From Stieleria marina (GTDB lineage: Bacteria; Planctomycetota; Planctomycetia; Pirellulales; Pirellulaceae): DNA of 64,000 nt. The stretch is from assembly GCA_007741555.1 (NCBI GenBank), contig CP036526.1:7739719-7803718 (forward strand), read 5' to 3'. How positions within the stretch are numbered: the first letter of the stretch is position 1; every line of letters starts with the position of its first letter. The position numbers and the translations under genes are program-made. Shown piece after piece: positions 17,162-28,998 of the stretch. Under the pieces are notes generated by a model that did no database searches, was not told the DNA's origin, and saw nothing but the letters and a program-made list of their open reading frames with translations.

Positions 17162-19906
17162 ATGCAACGATCTGTCTCCGCTGCTTGGGCCGAGATTGTC
17201 ACCCGCTGGTGGCACGTGGTGTTGATCGCCTGGATTGTCATCGCAGTTGGTTTGCGTTTAGCCGCCCCTGCATGGAACGACGTTGCCTATGACGGTGACT
17301 TTGAGTATCTACCGCCGACCATGTCCAGTGTTGCAGGCGGACGGTTGCTGGACGATGCGTTTCCGGGTGTTCGCAGTCGTAGCCAAATCGTTTTGGTCCT
17401 TGGACGTGCCGAAGACAAACTCACCCCCAACGATGAGATCGTCGGCCTGGATCTGCTCAGGCGTTTGTACCACCGCCTTGCCGAAGTTTCCTGGCAGCGG
17501 GCGATTGAATTTGGTTACGAAAGTGGGCCTGTCGATCAAGCTGGCGACGCAGCGCCTTGGGTTCGACTGACTCGCGAAGCCTTAGATCAATCCATCTCCA
17601 TCGACGAGCGTTTTTACGAGCGAATCGCTGCAACGGTTCCAGCGGATCCCCCGACGCCCGAAGAACCTCGCATGGCGATCGCGCACTGGGACCGTGGCAA
17701 ACTGCTGGAATGCTTGGGCGAAACCGAAGAAGCAATTGGCACGGACTTTGAAGCCGCGTTGATTCTGATGCCGGAGCTTCCCACCGTCGCAACGCCGATC
17801 GAACAACGTGACCTTGGCCCCTGGTCGTCAATGATCGACGTGCTTTCGTGGGATGACAAGATCATCGGATCGCGCATGACACATGAAAGTGCGCGGCTAG
17901 CAGTCATGCAACTTTCAAGCGAACTTGCTGCCACTGGAAACATCGAAACGGTTGAAGCCGTCAACGAACTGATCGATACCGTTCGCCACTACAGCCTGCA
18001 CTACACCGAGCCAGGATTGAAACTGGAGATGACCGGCTCCGCGGCAATTGGCGGAGAAACTTTGCTGGCTGCACGCGATGCGATTCGTTACACGGAGTGG
18101 ATCACTGTCGCGATGATCCTGTTGATCTTGGCGGGAGTGTATCGCGCGCCGTTGCTTGTCGCCGTGCCAATGGTTTCGATCGGCGTCGCTGTATTGGTCT
18201 CCACGTCGTTGGTCGCACTGCTAACAGGCTGGTCGATCAATGAAACCGTGCCGGGATTGGACCTGCGGGTCTTCACGACTAGCCGCATCTTTATTGTGGT
18301 GATTTTGTTTGGAGCGGGAACCGACTACTGCTTGTTTTTGATCGCCCGGTTGAAAGAGGAAGCGGCCAAAGCGGAGTGGCCAGAAGCTTGTCGCAATGCC
18401 CTGACCGGCGTCAGCAGTGCATTGATGGGCAGTGCGCTGACGACCATCGTCGGCCTGGGGACACTCTGGATCGCGCGATTTGGAAAGTTTCATTACACAG
18501 GTCCCATCATCGCGATCTGCCTATTGGTCGGGTTGTTGATTTGCATGACGTTGACCCCCGCGCTGCTCCGTGCACTTGGACCGAAAGTGTTTTGGCCAGC
18601 CACGATCCAACCGACCGTCAGTATTAACGGTCTTTTTTCACGTGGGTCCGATAGCCAAACGGGATCATCGACAGCAACCATTGGCGGTGGAGTCTGGAGC
18701 TGGATCGCATTGATGATCACCCGCCGACCGATGACTTGGCTCGTGCTGGGTGTCACTGTCCTGGCCATTCCCGGAACCTACGGACTGATCAATGAAAACT
18801 CCGTCACCTACGATCTAAGTGGAGAACTAAGTCACAGCGCCGCCAGCCGTAGAGGACTGCGACTTCTTTCACAGCACTTCAAAATTGGCGAGATCAATCC
18901 CGTCACGGTACTGCTGGTTCGCCCAGACGAAAAACCACACAAAGAGTTTGTCAAAGAAATCGGAAAGCTATCGGATCGCTTGTACAAAGCCGATGGTGTT
19001 GCCACGGTCCGTACCGCGGTGGATCCGCTGGGCGACTTTCCGCCCGACCGTGACATGGGACTGCTAAGTAGCGATGCCTGGAAAAGGCTGGTTCTTCAGA
19101 AACACCGCATCGCCCAAGGATACTTCTTTGCATCGGATGCAAAGTACAAAGATCGGCTTGCCCGCATCGACGTTGTATTTGCTGGTGATCCCTTTTCGAT
19201 CCAGACCGCTGCCAAAGTCGCAGCGCTAAGCAAAACGCTGGCCGCGGAATCAGCCAATCCAAATTCCACGTGGGCTGACTCCAAGATTTTGTTGACCGGC
19301 ACGACTCCATCGATTATGGACTTGCGCAGTGTCACGTTAAGCGACAATCGTCGGATCAAAGTCGCCGTCGTGGTGGCCGTGTTTTTGGTGCTCGTGTTTG
19401 TGATTCGCAGAGTTGGTCTGTGCTTCTATCTGATCGCAACCGTGCTACTGAGCTACTACGCCACGCTCGGGCTGACACTGCTGTTCTTCCAAGGTGCCTA
19501 CGGAAACGAGTTCGTCGGCCTGGACTGGAAACTGCCCATTTTCCTGTTCGTGATCCTGGTCGCAGTCGGACAAGACTACAACGTCTACCTAGTCACGCGA
19601 ATCTTGGAAGAACAACGTTCCTTCGGCTGGCTGATTGCACTTCGCCGGGCCGTATCCAGAACAGGCGGCATCATTACGGCCTGCGGATTGGTGATGGCTG
19701 CTACTTTTTTCAGCATGACTTCATCGGCCTGGTTCCCGGAAGTCGCCAGCTGGTTTGGCTTTACAACCGGCGGCAAAGTTGGCCTTCGCGGGATCATTGA
19801 ACTGGGATTCGCGCTCGGACTGGGAGTGCTGATCGACACGTTCTATGTGCGAACCATCTTGGTACCAAGTTTTGTCGCCATCGCAGGGCGCCGAAAAAAA
19901 TCCTAG
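17162..19906 (+). CDS. MmpL/RND-superfamily transporter
   Basis: A 914-residue membrane protein with the duplicated RND layout: TM1 at about 17-34, a large extracytoplasmic domain, a block of five membrane segments, a second TM and ectodomain, then a second block. FGAGTDYCLFLIARLKEE in the first half and AVGQDYNVYLVTRILEEQ in the second are the characteristic MMPL motifs of TM4-like helices with the proton-relay acidic residues. Members export lipids or hydrophobic compounds using the proton gradient. The first ectodomain is unusually long (about 270 residues) and Glu-rich. No membrane-fusion protein or outer-membrane channel is adjacent. ATG 17162 chosen; a TTG at 17108 would add 18 residues. 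Confidence 0.92.
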   Translation: MQRSVSAAWAEIVTRWWHVVLIAWIVIAVGLRLAAPAWNDVAYDGDFEYLPPTMSSVAGGRLLDDAFPGVRSRSQIVLVLGRAEDKLTPNDEIVGLDLLRRLYHRLAEVSWQRAIEFGYESGPVDQAGDAAPWVRLTREALDQSISIDERFYERIAATVPADPPTPEEPRMAIAHWDRGKLLECLGETEEAIGTDFEAALILMPELPTVATPIEQRDLGPWSSMIDVLSWDDKIIGSRMTHESARLAVMQLSSELAATGNIETVEAVNELIDTVRHYSLHYTEPGLKLEMTGSAAIGGETLLAARDAIRYTEWITVAMILLILAGVYRAPLLVAVPMVSIGVAVLVSTSLVALLTGWSINETVPGLDLRVFTTSRIFIVVILFGAGTDYCLFLIARLKEEAAKAEWPEACRNALTGVSSALMGSALTTIVGLGTLWIARFGKFHYTGPIIAICLLVGLLICMTLTPALLRALGPKVFWPATIQPTVSINGLFSRGSDSQTGSSTATIGGGVWSWIALMITRRPMTWLVLGVTVLAIPGTYGLINENSVTYDLSGELSHSAASRRGLRLLSQHFKIGEINPVTVLLVRPDEKPHKEFVKEIGKLSDRLYKADGVATVRTAVDPLGDFPPDRDMGLLSSDAWKRLVLQKHRIAQGYFFASDAKYKDRLARIDVVFAGDPFSIQTAAKVAALSKTLAAESANPNSTWADSKILLTGTTPSIMDLRSVTLSDNRRIKVAVVVAVFLVLVFVIRRVGLCFYLIATVLLSYYATLGLTLLFFQGAYGNEFVGLDWKLPIFLFVILVAVGQDYNVYLVTRILEEQRSFGWLIALRRAVSRTGGIITACGLVMAATFFSMTSSAWFPEVASWFGFTTGGKVGLRGIIELGFALGLGVLIDTFYVRTILVPSFVAIAGRRKKS

Positions 19907-19946
19907 CGGATACAAACTGAGCTAACGCGACTGAGTCTGCGCAGGA

Positions 19947-20423
19947 TCAGTCGCCACCGCCAATGTCTTCTGTCGCCCGCAGTATCAAATTCAGCTCGGC
20001 TTCTTCGTGCTGTTCAAACCGTCGGCGAAACTTCCCGAAAAGCCTGACCACTTTAGACACTTCGTCTTCCACGTCTGCTTTGGCGTCCATCGCAGCGTCC
20101 GCCAAATCACGCACCTCTGAAAACAGCTTGGAATGCTCTGCTCGCAAGCAATGCGCCATCGTGCTCAGCTGAGGTGCGATATCCACGGCATCATCGAAGT
20201 ATCCGTAGGCTTCTTCGAGCGAAAAGTGCAGAGCGAGTTGATCTCGCAGTTCCGCAAACAGCTCGATTAACTCCGCCCAATGATTGCCGGCCCTTTCGGG
20301 TTGTTCGACGAGAGGAATGACTTGATCCCAAAGCTGTTTTAGATGTCGATTGTCTTCCTTGATTTCTTTCAAGAAAGCCGCGTTAACGGTGACCTGTTTG
20401 GTAGCAACCCGACTTTGTGACAT
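19947..20423 (-). CDS. Hemerythrin-like HHE-domain protein
   Basis: A 158-residue all-helical protein with His27 (NRHLKQLW), His66 and Glu70 (HFSLEEAY), His91 and His97 (MAHCLRAEH) and His139 with nearby Glu (FEQHEEAELNLI). This is the spacing of a hemerythrin/HHE cation-binding four-helix bundle with a non-haem di-iron site. It may bind oxygen or sense iron or redox state; it is a single-domain cytoplasmic form. It is convergent with the MmpL gene, 40 bases away, and precedes the epmA-like gene's 3' end; no shared operon is evident. Confidence 0.87.
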   Translation of the reverse strand: MSQSRVATKQVTVNAAFLKEIKEDNRHLKQLWDQVIPLVEQPERAGNHWAELIELFAELRDQLALHFSLEEAYGYFDDAVDIAPQLSTMAHCLRAEHSKLFSEVRDLADAAMDAKADVEDEVSKVVRLFGKFRRRFEQHEEAELNLILRATEDIGGGD

Positions 20424-20525
20424 GCTGACGATTCCCGAATAGAGAAAACAGACGACGCCCTATTTTAGTCCGTCTGCCAGTGGTAAACCATGTTTTTGTG
20501 TTCGCTCGCAATTACAATTGACTCT

Positions 20526-21479
20526 TTAGGCGATACTGGTTGTGAAAGGCATCACTTGGTCGATACCGTTCGCCCCTGTGATGATCATCAACAATCGATC
20601 GACTCCCAGGGCCACCCCCACACAGGCTGGCAGGGTGTTTCGGATTGCTTCGGCTAGTCGCGTGCTATCCGGAAGAGCATGGCGTCCCGAGGCAACCCGT
20701 TTCAGATTGTTTTGCTTCGACCGCTGGAGCAGAACATCACTGTCCAACAATTCGTCATAGCCGTTGGCTAGTTCAACGCCTTGGCAGAAAAGTTCAAATC
20801 GTGCTGCACAGTCCACATCCGTTTCCGATGGTTTCGCAAGAGCGGCTTGACTGATCGGATAGTCCGTCATGATCAAGGGACGCTCTTTGCCAAGTTTCGA
20901 CTGAATCTTTTCGCTCAACAGCAAGTCCAGGCAGTCATCGCGATCGACCCGACCATCGTTTGCCAAACCCGGAGCAAATTCAGCCACCCGTTTGCAAAGA
21001 TCATCTGTGCTCGCTTCGATTGGATCGATATCCAGATGCTGCCGAAACACCTCTCGGTACGTCAGGCGATCAAATCCTGTGGCGCCAATGGCTGATGACA
21101 CCAGATCGCCCAATAGACAAATGCCCGCGTCCAGATCGGCCCCGACGTCGTACCACTCCAGCATCGTGAATTCGGTGTTGTGAAAATGACCAGATTCTTC
21201 GGCGCGAAAAACAGGCCCGATCGAATAAATCGACGGAGCGCCCGCCGCCAACATTCGCTTCATCATTGATTCGGGCGACGTCTGTAGAAAGAAACGCTCC
21301 GAATAGCCAGGCAGTTTCACCGACAGCGGATCGATGTACGGATCCACCACACAGTCTCGCGATAGACAAGGCGTTTGGACTTCTAGGAAACCTCGATCGT
21401 CAAAGAACGCGCGAAGCCAGCGAAGTAGCTCCGCCCGCTGTTTTAGACACGTTAAGTTCGGCGGAAAGCTAGAATTCAT
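20526..21479 (-). CDS. epmA: Elongation factor P--(R)-beta-lysine ligase (EpmA/GenX/PoxA)
   Basis: A 317-residue class II lysyl-tRNA-synthetase paralogue without the anticodon-binding domain. Motif 1 region RGFLEVQTPCLSRDCVVDPYIDP, motif 2 FRAEESGHFHNTEFTMLEWY, and motif 3 GVALGVDRLLMIITG match EpmA (E. coli 325 residues). It should activate a lysine and attach it to a conserved lysine of elongation factor P, which helps ribosomes through polyproline stretches. Neither efp nor the aminomutase gene epmB is in this window. The start at 21479 (MNSSFPPNL) matches the family; the upstream open frame to 21560 is in the divergent promoter region shared with the ThiF-like gene. Confidence 0.93.
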   Translation of the reverse strand: MNSSFPPNLTCLKQRAELLRWLRAFFDDRGFLEVQTPCLSRDCVVDPYIDPLSVKLPGYSERFFLQTSPESMMKRMLAAGAPSIYSIGPVFRAEESGHFHNTEFTMLEWYDVGADLDAGICLLGDLVSSAIGATGFDRLTYREVFRQHLDIDPIEASTDDLCKRVAEFAPGLANDGRVDRDDCLDLLLSEKIQSKLGKERPLIMTDYPISQAALAKPSETDVDCAARFELFCQGVELANGYDELLDSDVLLQRSKQNNLKRVASGRHALPDSTRLAEAIRNTLPACVGVALGVDRLLMIITGANGIDQVMPFTTSIA

Positions 21480-21647
21480 AGTGCCAAATATTGGTGGAGG
21501 GTGGGTCAATGAACGACAGCAATGCCGTCCACCATTTCCGATTTGGCAACGCTCCCACATCCAACCCGGATTAGCTTGGTTGCCTTCAAGGCTGCTTTAC
21601 CGCAGGATAGTGCAGTGAACCTGTTTCGCTCAACCAACCATCTGCCA

Positions 21648-22685
21648 ATGTCGCCATCGGAAAATCGCTACGCTCGCCAAATTCAGTTTGCTCCCATCGG
21701 AGCGGATGGACACGATCGCATTTCGCAATCACGAGTTGCCGTGCTGGGATGCGGTGCCTTGGGAAGTGTCGCAGCAGAATTACTCGGCCGCGCAGGCGTG
21801 GGACATCTTACTCTGATCGACCGCGACGTCGTGGAATGGACAAACTTGCAGCGACAGTCTCTGTTCGATGAATCCGATGCATCGCTGGCTCGCGCTAAGT
21901 CGCAGGCGGCTGCAGAGCGTCTGGGTGAAATTAACTCGCAAATCGAAATCAAGCCGATCGTCGCCGACGTGACAGCTGACAACATTCGCCAGCTACTCGG
22001 CGGTGCGGATTTAGTCATGGATGCGGCGGATAACTTCGCTCTGCGGTTTCTGCTGAACGATTGGTCGCTTTCGACCAGAACGCCTTGGGTGCATGGCGGA
22101 TGCGTCGGCGCGAACGGACAGGTGCGATTGTTTACCGGGCAAGGCAAACCCTGTTTTCGCTGCCTCGTTCCGCAGCCACCGCCAGCTAGTGCCGTACAGA
22201 CATGTGACACGGCCGGTGTGATCGGTCCCGCCACACATCTAATCGCTAGCCTTCAAGTGACCGAAGCCCTGAAATGGCTTTCTGGAAATCAGGACGATGT
22301 CCGGCAAACCGTGCTGTCGGTCGATCTTTGGAGCAACCGCATTCGCGAGCTGAAGTTGGGACCGGCGACCAGCAAAGACTGCATGGCGTGCGCCCAGCAA
22401 AAACTCGAATTCCTTGACGGCGAGCGAGGACAGACTTCCGACGGCGTACTGTGTGGCCGCGATGCCGTGCAGATCAGTGCTCTAACCGGCAGCCAGATCG
22501 ACTTGGCGACTTTCGCAAAACGCTGGGACGGTGTGGGGCGCATTCAGCTGACAACATTTTTTGCCAGACTATTTCCGGATGACGAACGCAGTCTCACCTT
22601 GTTTCGCGACGGCCGCGTGATCGTGACCGGAACGTCGGACATCAGCGAAGCAAGAACACTGTACGACCGCTACGTCGGCGGGTAG
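21648..22685 (+). CDS. ThiF/MoeB/HesA-family E1-like adenylyltransferase
   Basis: A 345-residue cytoplasmic enzyme. A Rossmann ATP site VLGCGALGS (32-40), IDRDVVEWTNLQRQ (57-70), DAADNFALRFLLND (125-138), and two zinc CxxC pairs (Cys169/172 and Cys245/248) define the family; Cys186 in TCDTAGVIGP is the position of the catalytic or thioacyl-forming cysteine. It should adenylate the C-terminal Gly-Gly of a small sulfur carrier such as ThiS or MoaD. About 85 C-terminal residues (VLCGRDAVQIS onward) lie beyond the E1 core; they are not a clear rhodanese and lack an active-site cysteine loop. No ThiS/MoaD gene is adjacent, so the pathway is open. Start 21648 is chosen for homology; upstream in-frame ATG 21522 and GTG 21615 exist. 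Confidence 0.9.
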   Translation: MSPSENRYARQIQFAPIGADGHDRISQSRVAVLGCGALGSVAAELLGRAGVGHLTLIDRDVVEWTNLQRQSLFDESDASLARAKSQAAAERLGEINSQIEIKPIVADVTADNIRQLLGGADLVMDAADNFALRFLLNDWSLSTRTPWVHGGCVGANGQVRLFTGQGKPCFRCLVPQPPPASAVQTCDTAGVIGPATHLIASLQVTEALKWLSGNQDDVRQTVLSVDLWSNRIRELKLGPATSKDCMACAQQKLEFLDGERGQTSDGVLCGRDAVQISALTGSQIDLATFAKRWDGVGRIQLTTFFARLFPDDERSLTLFRDGRVIVTGTSDISEARTLYDRYVGG

Positions 22686-22710
22686 CCTCCGTTGATCTCA
22701 TGAGGCTACG

Positions 22711-22748
22711 AAAAAAAGCAGGCCAGAGATTTCTCTTCGACCTGCTTT
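22711..22748 (-). terminator. Terminator of clpC
   Basis: Read on the minus strand, AAAGCAGG and CCTGCTTT (22741-22748 and 22715-22722) form a stem with an 18-base loop that runs into seven T residues (complement of 22711-22717), 29 bases after the clpC stop. A second stem, GTAGCCTC/GAGGCTAC (22682-22709), overlaps the ThiF-like stop codon and may act for the convergent gene. Confidence 0.75.
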
Positions 22749-22776
22749 GATCGTAAATCGTTAAGAAGGCTTTGTG

Positions 22777-25341
<2,565 letters not shown>

Positions 25342-25800
25342 ATTTTAAATCTCAAAACCCAGGTTGTTTCCGATCCGAATGGAGTGGGTGATGCCCAAAT
25401 CGGTTCGTGTCTCTTGTCCTGCGAATGTCGCAGTAAGCGGTCGCTGTCGTCTTGCTTACGATCGATTCGACAGGCCCAACAGCCTTCCTATGGCTGCTGT
25501 CAAACTGGCTAACGTTCTTCGTTGCATGATCTCTATGCAAAAGGTACGCCACAGTGCTGCTTTAAACTCAAATCGCGACCCACTGAAGGCAAACCTCGCC
25601 GCTATTTCTGCCCTCAGTAACGCACGCCCTGATTCTATCGGTTACGCGAAAAAACAGGGATAGGAGCTTTGCCCAAAGCAGAGGACAAAACACGGAATTT
25701 GGCAACCGACCGAATAATCGTTTTCCTATTTCCCGTTGGAAACTTAGTCGAAACTCTCATTTCAATTCGTCTCGCGGTTTCCTCTGTTTTCAGCGAAATT
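25342..25800. other. Intergenic region upstream of clpC
   Basis: No credible gene is seen in these 459 bases; short frames here lack ribosome sites and family features. It must contain the clpC promoter, which I cannot place. A small hairpin CTGCGA/TCGCAG with a 3-base loop lies at 25419-25433. No CIRCE- or CtsR-type operator was recognised by eye. Confidence 0.6.
25419..25433. other. CTGCGA/TCGCAG hairpin in the clpC leader region
   Basis: A perfect 6-bp stem with loop ATG, about 80 bases upstream of the clpC start. It shares its core with the hairpins at 11522, 44852 and 44921. No T run on either side. Confidence 0.35.
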
Positions 25801-26430
25801 TTAAGCTGCTGTCAAATCGGCAGCGTCATCGGCGATTTTGTCTTCGTCAGAATCGCTCTCGTTATCCTCTTCTACAGCCTCTTCCTCAGCCCCGATATCT
25901 CGTTCGATGCGAGCGGCCTCGGCGTCAATCTCCAATGCCCAAGTGTCCCCTATCTCCAATCGACTGAGCTCCGTCACGACCAGCTTGGCTGATTCAGCAC
26001 GATCTGTGTGACGGTAGACACCCGAAAGCAACAATAGCGCAGGTGGATCTCGCGGCTCAATTGCTAGCACTTGCATGAGACATTTCTCTGCGATTTCCCA
26101 CTCGCACATCAAGTAAGCGTGCTGCGCATCCTCGAATCGGTCCGGTTCTTCGCTGACCACGCGAGGCGTCAGGATTTCGGGCAGTTCCCGAAAGCTGCGA
26201 ATCACATAGAACGCCCAAGCGGCGACACCAATCCAACATGCCATTCGCACCAAAATGGCTGATAGCCATTCGGGATACATAAAACGCATCACCAAGAGCA
26301 AATTGAGCGCAGCGGCAAACACGATCGCCGCAGCCAGCCCCGATAGCCGTCCGCGCCACCACAATTCCGTCATTCCTGGCCACAAGCAGGTCAGGTAATG
26401 CCGCGGCAGAAGCGATTCGTTTGCTGGCAT
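25801..26430 (-). CDS. Membrane protein with TPR-like cytoplasmic domain, function unknown
   Basis: A 209-residue protein with two adjacent transmembrane segments (about 31-50 and 58-78) and a soluble domain whose DAQHAYLMCEWEIAEKCLMQVLAIEPRDPPALLLLSGVYRH stretch has the helix pattern of tetratricopeptide repeats. The last 30 residues are strongly acidic (EEEAVEEDNESDSDEDK). It may be a membrane-tethered protein-interaction module. It is transcribed divergently from the zinc-ribbon/WD40 gene and lies upstream of clpC on the same strand, separated by 459 bases. I do not recognise the family beyond the TPR. Confidence 0.75.
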   Translation of the reverse strand: MPANESLLPRHYLTCLWPGMTELWWRGRLSGLAAAIVFAAALNLLLVMRFMYPEWLSAILVRMACWIGVAAWAFYVIRSFRELPEILTPRVVSEEPDRFEDAQHAYLMCEWEIAEKCLMQVLAIEPRDPPALLLLSGVYRHTDRAESAKLVVTELSRLEIGDTWALEIDAEAARIERDIGAEEEAVEEDNESDSDEDKIADDAADLTAA

Positions 26431-26733
26431 CGTTTTCCCGTCTTTGGCCAGTGTCGTTTACAGGTTCGTATCTACCGCGTTTCCCAGGTCGATAGCAAGA
26501 CGATCCTGAAATTACGTGCGACGCTTACTCGCCGATCATCACTTGCCAATCAAACGACGGCCCCCGCCGTTCTGCGGCCTACCCAGGCCTATTTCTCCGG
26601 TAAATCATCGCTCTCGCTTCGCAAAATCTCTTGCGTCACGCAAACAAACGCCAGCGCCGCCCAAACACGAAACGGGATGAATTAAACTGACAGAGGATTT
26701 TCTGGACGTTTCGATGAAAGCTTGGGCCCACTG
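26431..26733. other. Divergent promoter region, no gene seen
   Basis: These 303 bases separate two divergent genes (TPR membrane protein on the minus strand, zinc-ribbon/WD40 on the plus strand). Nothing structured was noticed. Confidence 0.5.
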
Positions 26734-28866
26734 ATGATCATTTACGGACACCGAACGCGGGAATCCAAAGCTGGCACCGGCAATTTTGAGTGCCCCAACT
26801 GCCGAACCAACCAAAGTTACACGCGGCTCGAATTGCGTAGTTGGTTCACGCTGTATTTCATCCCGGTCATCCCGTTGATGCGTCAGGGAACTCAGGTGCA
26901 GTGCGGTGGCTGCATGTCTCGCTACGACGCCGAAATTCTGAACGTCGTCCCACAACAAGAAACCGTTCCACAACAATCGGTTTTTGGTCAAAACGATGGC
27001 TACGCTGCGTCTGCCAACGCGTTGTTCGAACCGAACCCTTACGCCCACACACAGCCCAGCCAGCAAACACAGCCCAACCAGCAAACCCATCCTATTTCGA
27101 CTTCGTCGTACGCCATCGTCGCCCTAGTCCTGGTCTGTCTTTCACCAGTGCTGATGTTTGTTTGTGGATTGTCGCTGATCTCATCGATTCTGGCGGTCAT
27201 CTTTGGCCATGTCGCTTTGTCACAGATCAAAAATTCGCAAGGCTCCATTGGCGGTCGAGGAATGGCGTTGGGCAGCACGATCGGCGGCTATCTTTTCTTA
27301 GGGCTAAGCGTTTTGCTGATCTTTGTCATCTTTAGTGACGTGGGGCGAGGGAGAAACCAGCGCGCCATCGCGCAAAACCAAGACCTCTTCCCGCAGCGCA
27401 ACCCAGACCCGACTGCGCAGCGCAACCCGAATTTCGTTCCACCACCCCAGGAGATACCTGATTTCCGTGGCAACATCACCTCCTCGCAAAGCAACGATCA
27501 AAGTGGAGCGGCGCAGCGCAACAACCGGACTCCCGACGCCTGGCTAGACCAAGCCTTTCCAAGTCGCGCAGCTTCAGCACGTCCCGGTTCGTTGCCATCG
27601 ACAACACGATCAGCGGCGGCAGATTTCGGTCGTTCGACAGGAGAACCGCCCAACTTTTCACGACCGAACTTCAGACCACCAAATTTCGATCTGCCATCCG
27701 GCCCTCCAAGTCACTTTGCCCCGTCGATGGATCCACTCCAAGCCATGGAGATTCCTCCGCCCTACGTCCCCCCAGCGATGGCAAATTCTGGTCGATCCTT
27801 TCCCAACCCTGTCCCGTCGGCTGGCACGCCGCCGACTTCGATCGCTTCCGTACCGCGCGACTCTCTCAATCCGGCTCGTTCACGATCGACGGGGCAATCA
27901 AGTAGCAGAACCCGTCCCGCAACTCGGCCACGTCGTGGCGAAACAGATCCCAATCTTGTTCCGATCGACATCGTGCAGAGTTTTCCCGAGATGGGCTGGG
28001 GTGTGAAATCATTGGCGTTTTCGCCCGATGGTCGATGGCTGGCCGCCGGTAAACAGGACGACACAATCCTTCTGCTGGACGTTCAAAACGGCCAGACGCT
28101 CAGCGAAAAAACCAAGGTCCGTGATGTGGGGCAAGTCACAAACATCTCGTTTGTGCCTCGCGGCAACGGAATCATCGTTGCTGGGTACCGCGGAACGTTG
28201 GCAACGATCCCGGTCAACAAACAGGGAGTCATGGGCGAATTAAAATTCCTGTCGCCCCATTCGCGTCCCGTTGAGTCCCTGACGGTCAGCCCGAGCGCGA
28301 ACTTTGTCATCAGCGGAGCGAACGGAGAAGTGGTCTGGCAATCTTACGCCGGCAACACAACTCAGTCGCGACGAGCTAAGGCACTGGACCGTAAAGTCAT
28401 GGCGATCTACCTGCCCAAGAAAAGCCTGCACGCGTTGGCGACCGATGGTAAAGAGCTGGTCAGCATTGATCTCGGTAGCACCAAAGTATCCAATCCCAAA
28501 ACCTGGAAGGGTCCGTACCCACAGTCCTGTAACTTTTCGCCCGACGGTAGCCTGCTGGCAATCAGCGGCGGCAGCGACATCAGCATCATCGAAACCGCCA
28601 GCGGAACGGTTCGCTCCACCATGAAGGGACCTAACAACGTCCAGTGGAAAGCCTTGTTTCATCCCGATGGCGACAAGGTCTTTACCGGCAATCGTGGCGT
28701 GGTGACCTACTGGGATCTAAGTGACAATTCCGTGATCGCAAACTTTGACTTCGATAGTATCGGCTACATACAAACCATGGCAGTCTCCGATGACGGAAAG
28801 ATGTTAGCCGCCGTCGCCAGCGGTGCAGGCAAAACACTGAACGTAATTCGATTGCCAGAAAACTAA
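26734..28866 (+). CDS. Zinc-ribbon / DUF4190-like membrane / WD40-like propeller fusion protein
   Basis: A 710-residue protein with three parts. Residues 1-70 hold a zinc ribbon (Cys20, Cys23, Cys57, Cys60) around a hydrophobic SWFTLYFIPVIPL segment, as in zinc-ribbon_15 domains. Residues about 125-200 hold two membrane segments with FGHVALSQIKNS and GRGMALGSTIGGYLFL between and inside them, the pattern of DUF4190. A Pro/Asn/Arg-rich linker (about 200-400) leads to six WD40-like blades (LAFSPDGRWLAAG, CNFSPDGSLLAISG, LFHPDGDKVFTG and others). The propeller probably lies outside the cytoplasm as an interaction platform. ATG 26734 chosen over TTG 26722; no Shine-Dalgarno is evident. Function unknown. 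Confidence 0.8.
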   Translation: MIIYGHRTRESKAGTGNFECPNCRTNQSYTRLELRSWFTLYFIPVIPLMRQGTQVQCGGCMSRYDAEILNVVPQQETVPQQSVFGQNDGYAASANALFEPNPYAHTQPSQQTQPNQQTHPISTSSYAIVALVLVCLSPVLMFVCGLSLISSILAVIFGHVALSQIKNSQGSIGGRGMALGSTIGGYLFLGLSVLLIFVIFSDVGRGRNQRAIAQNQDLFPQRNPDPTAQRNPNFVPPPQEIPDFRGNITSSQSNDQSGAAQRNNRTPDAWLDQAFPSRAASARPGSLPSTTRSAAADFGRSTGEPPNFSRPNFRPPNFDLPSGPPSHFAPSMDPLQAMEIPPPYVPPAMANSGRSFPNPVPSAGTPPTSIASVPRDSLNPARSRSTGQSSSRTRPATRPRRGETDPNLVPIDIVQSFPEMGWGVKSLAFSPDGRWLAAGKQDDTILLLDVQNGQTLSEKTKVRDVGQVTNISFVPRGNGIIVAGYRGTLATIPVNKQGVMGELKFLSPHSRPVESLTVSPSANFVISGANGEVVWQSYAGNTTQSRRAKALDRKVMAIYLPKKSLHALATDGKELVSIDLGSTKVSNPKTWKGPYPQSCNFSPDGSLLAISGGSDISIIETASGTVRSTMKGPNNVQWKALFHPDGDKVFTGNRGVVTYWDLSDNSVIANFDFDSIGYIQTMAVSDDGKMLAAVASGAGKTLNVIRLPEN

Positions 28867-28998
28867 TCACTTCGCGTTGCTGAATTTTTTGTTGCCGCTT
28901 GGTGGATCTAACTGCGGTGCGTGCGTTTTTTCTATGGAGACTCTATTCGCACCGCAACTGTACGCGCAAACCCCAACTTAAACTCATTTTCAAACAAC

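Noticed and set aside
21648-22685. E1-like gene as part of a CBASS or Bil-type defence system
   Set aside because: No cyclase, E2, JAB-type protease or effector gene is adjacent.
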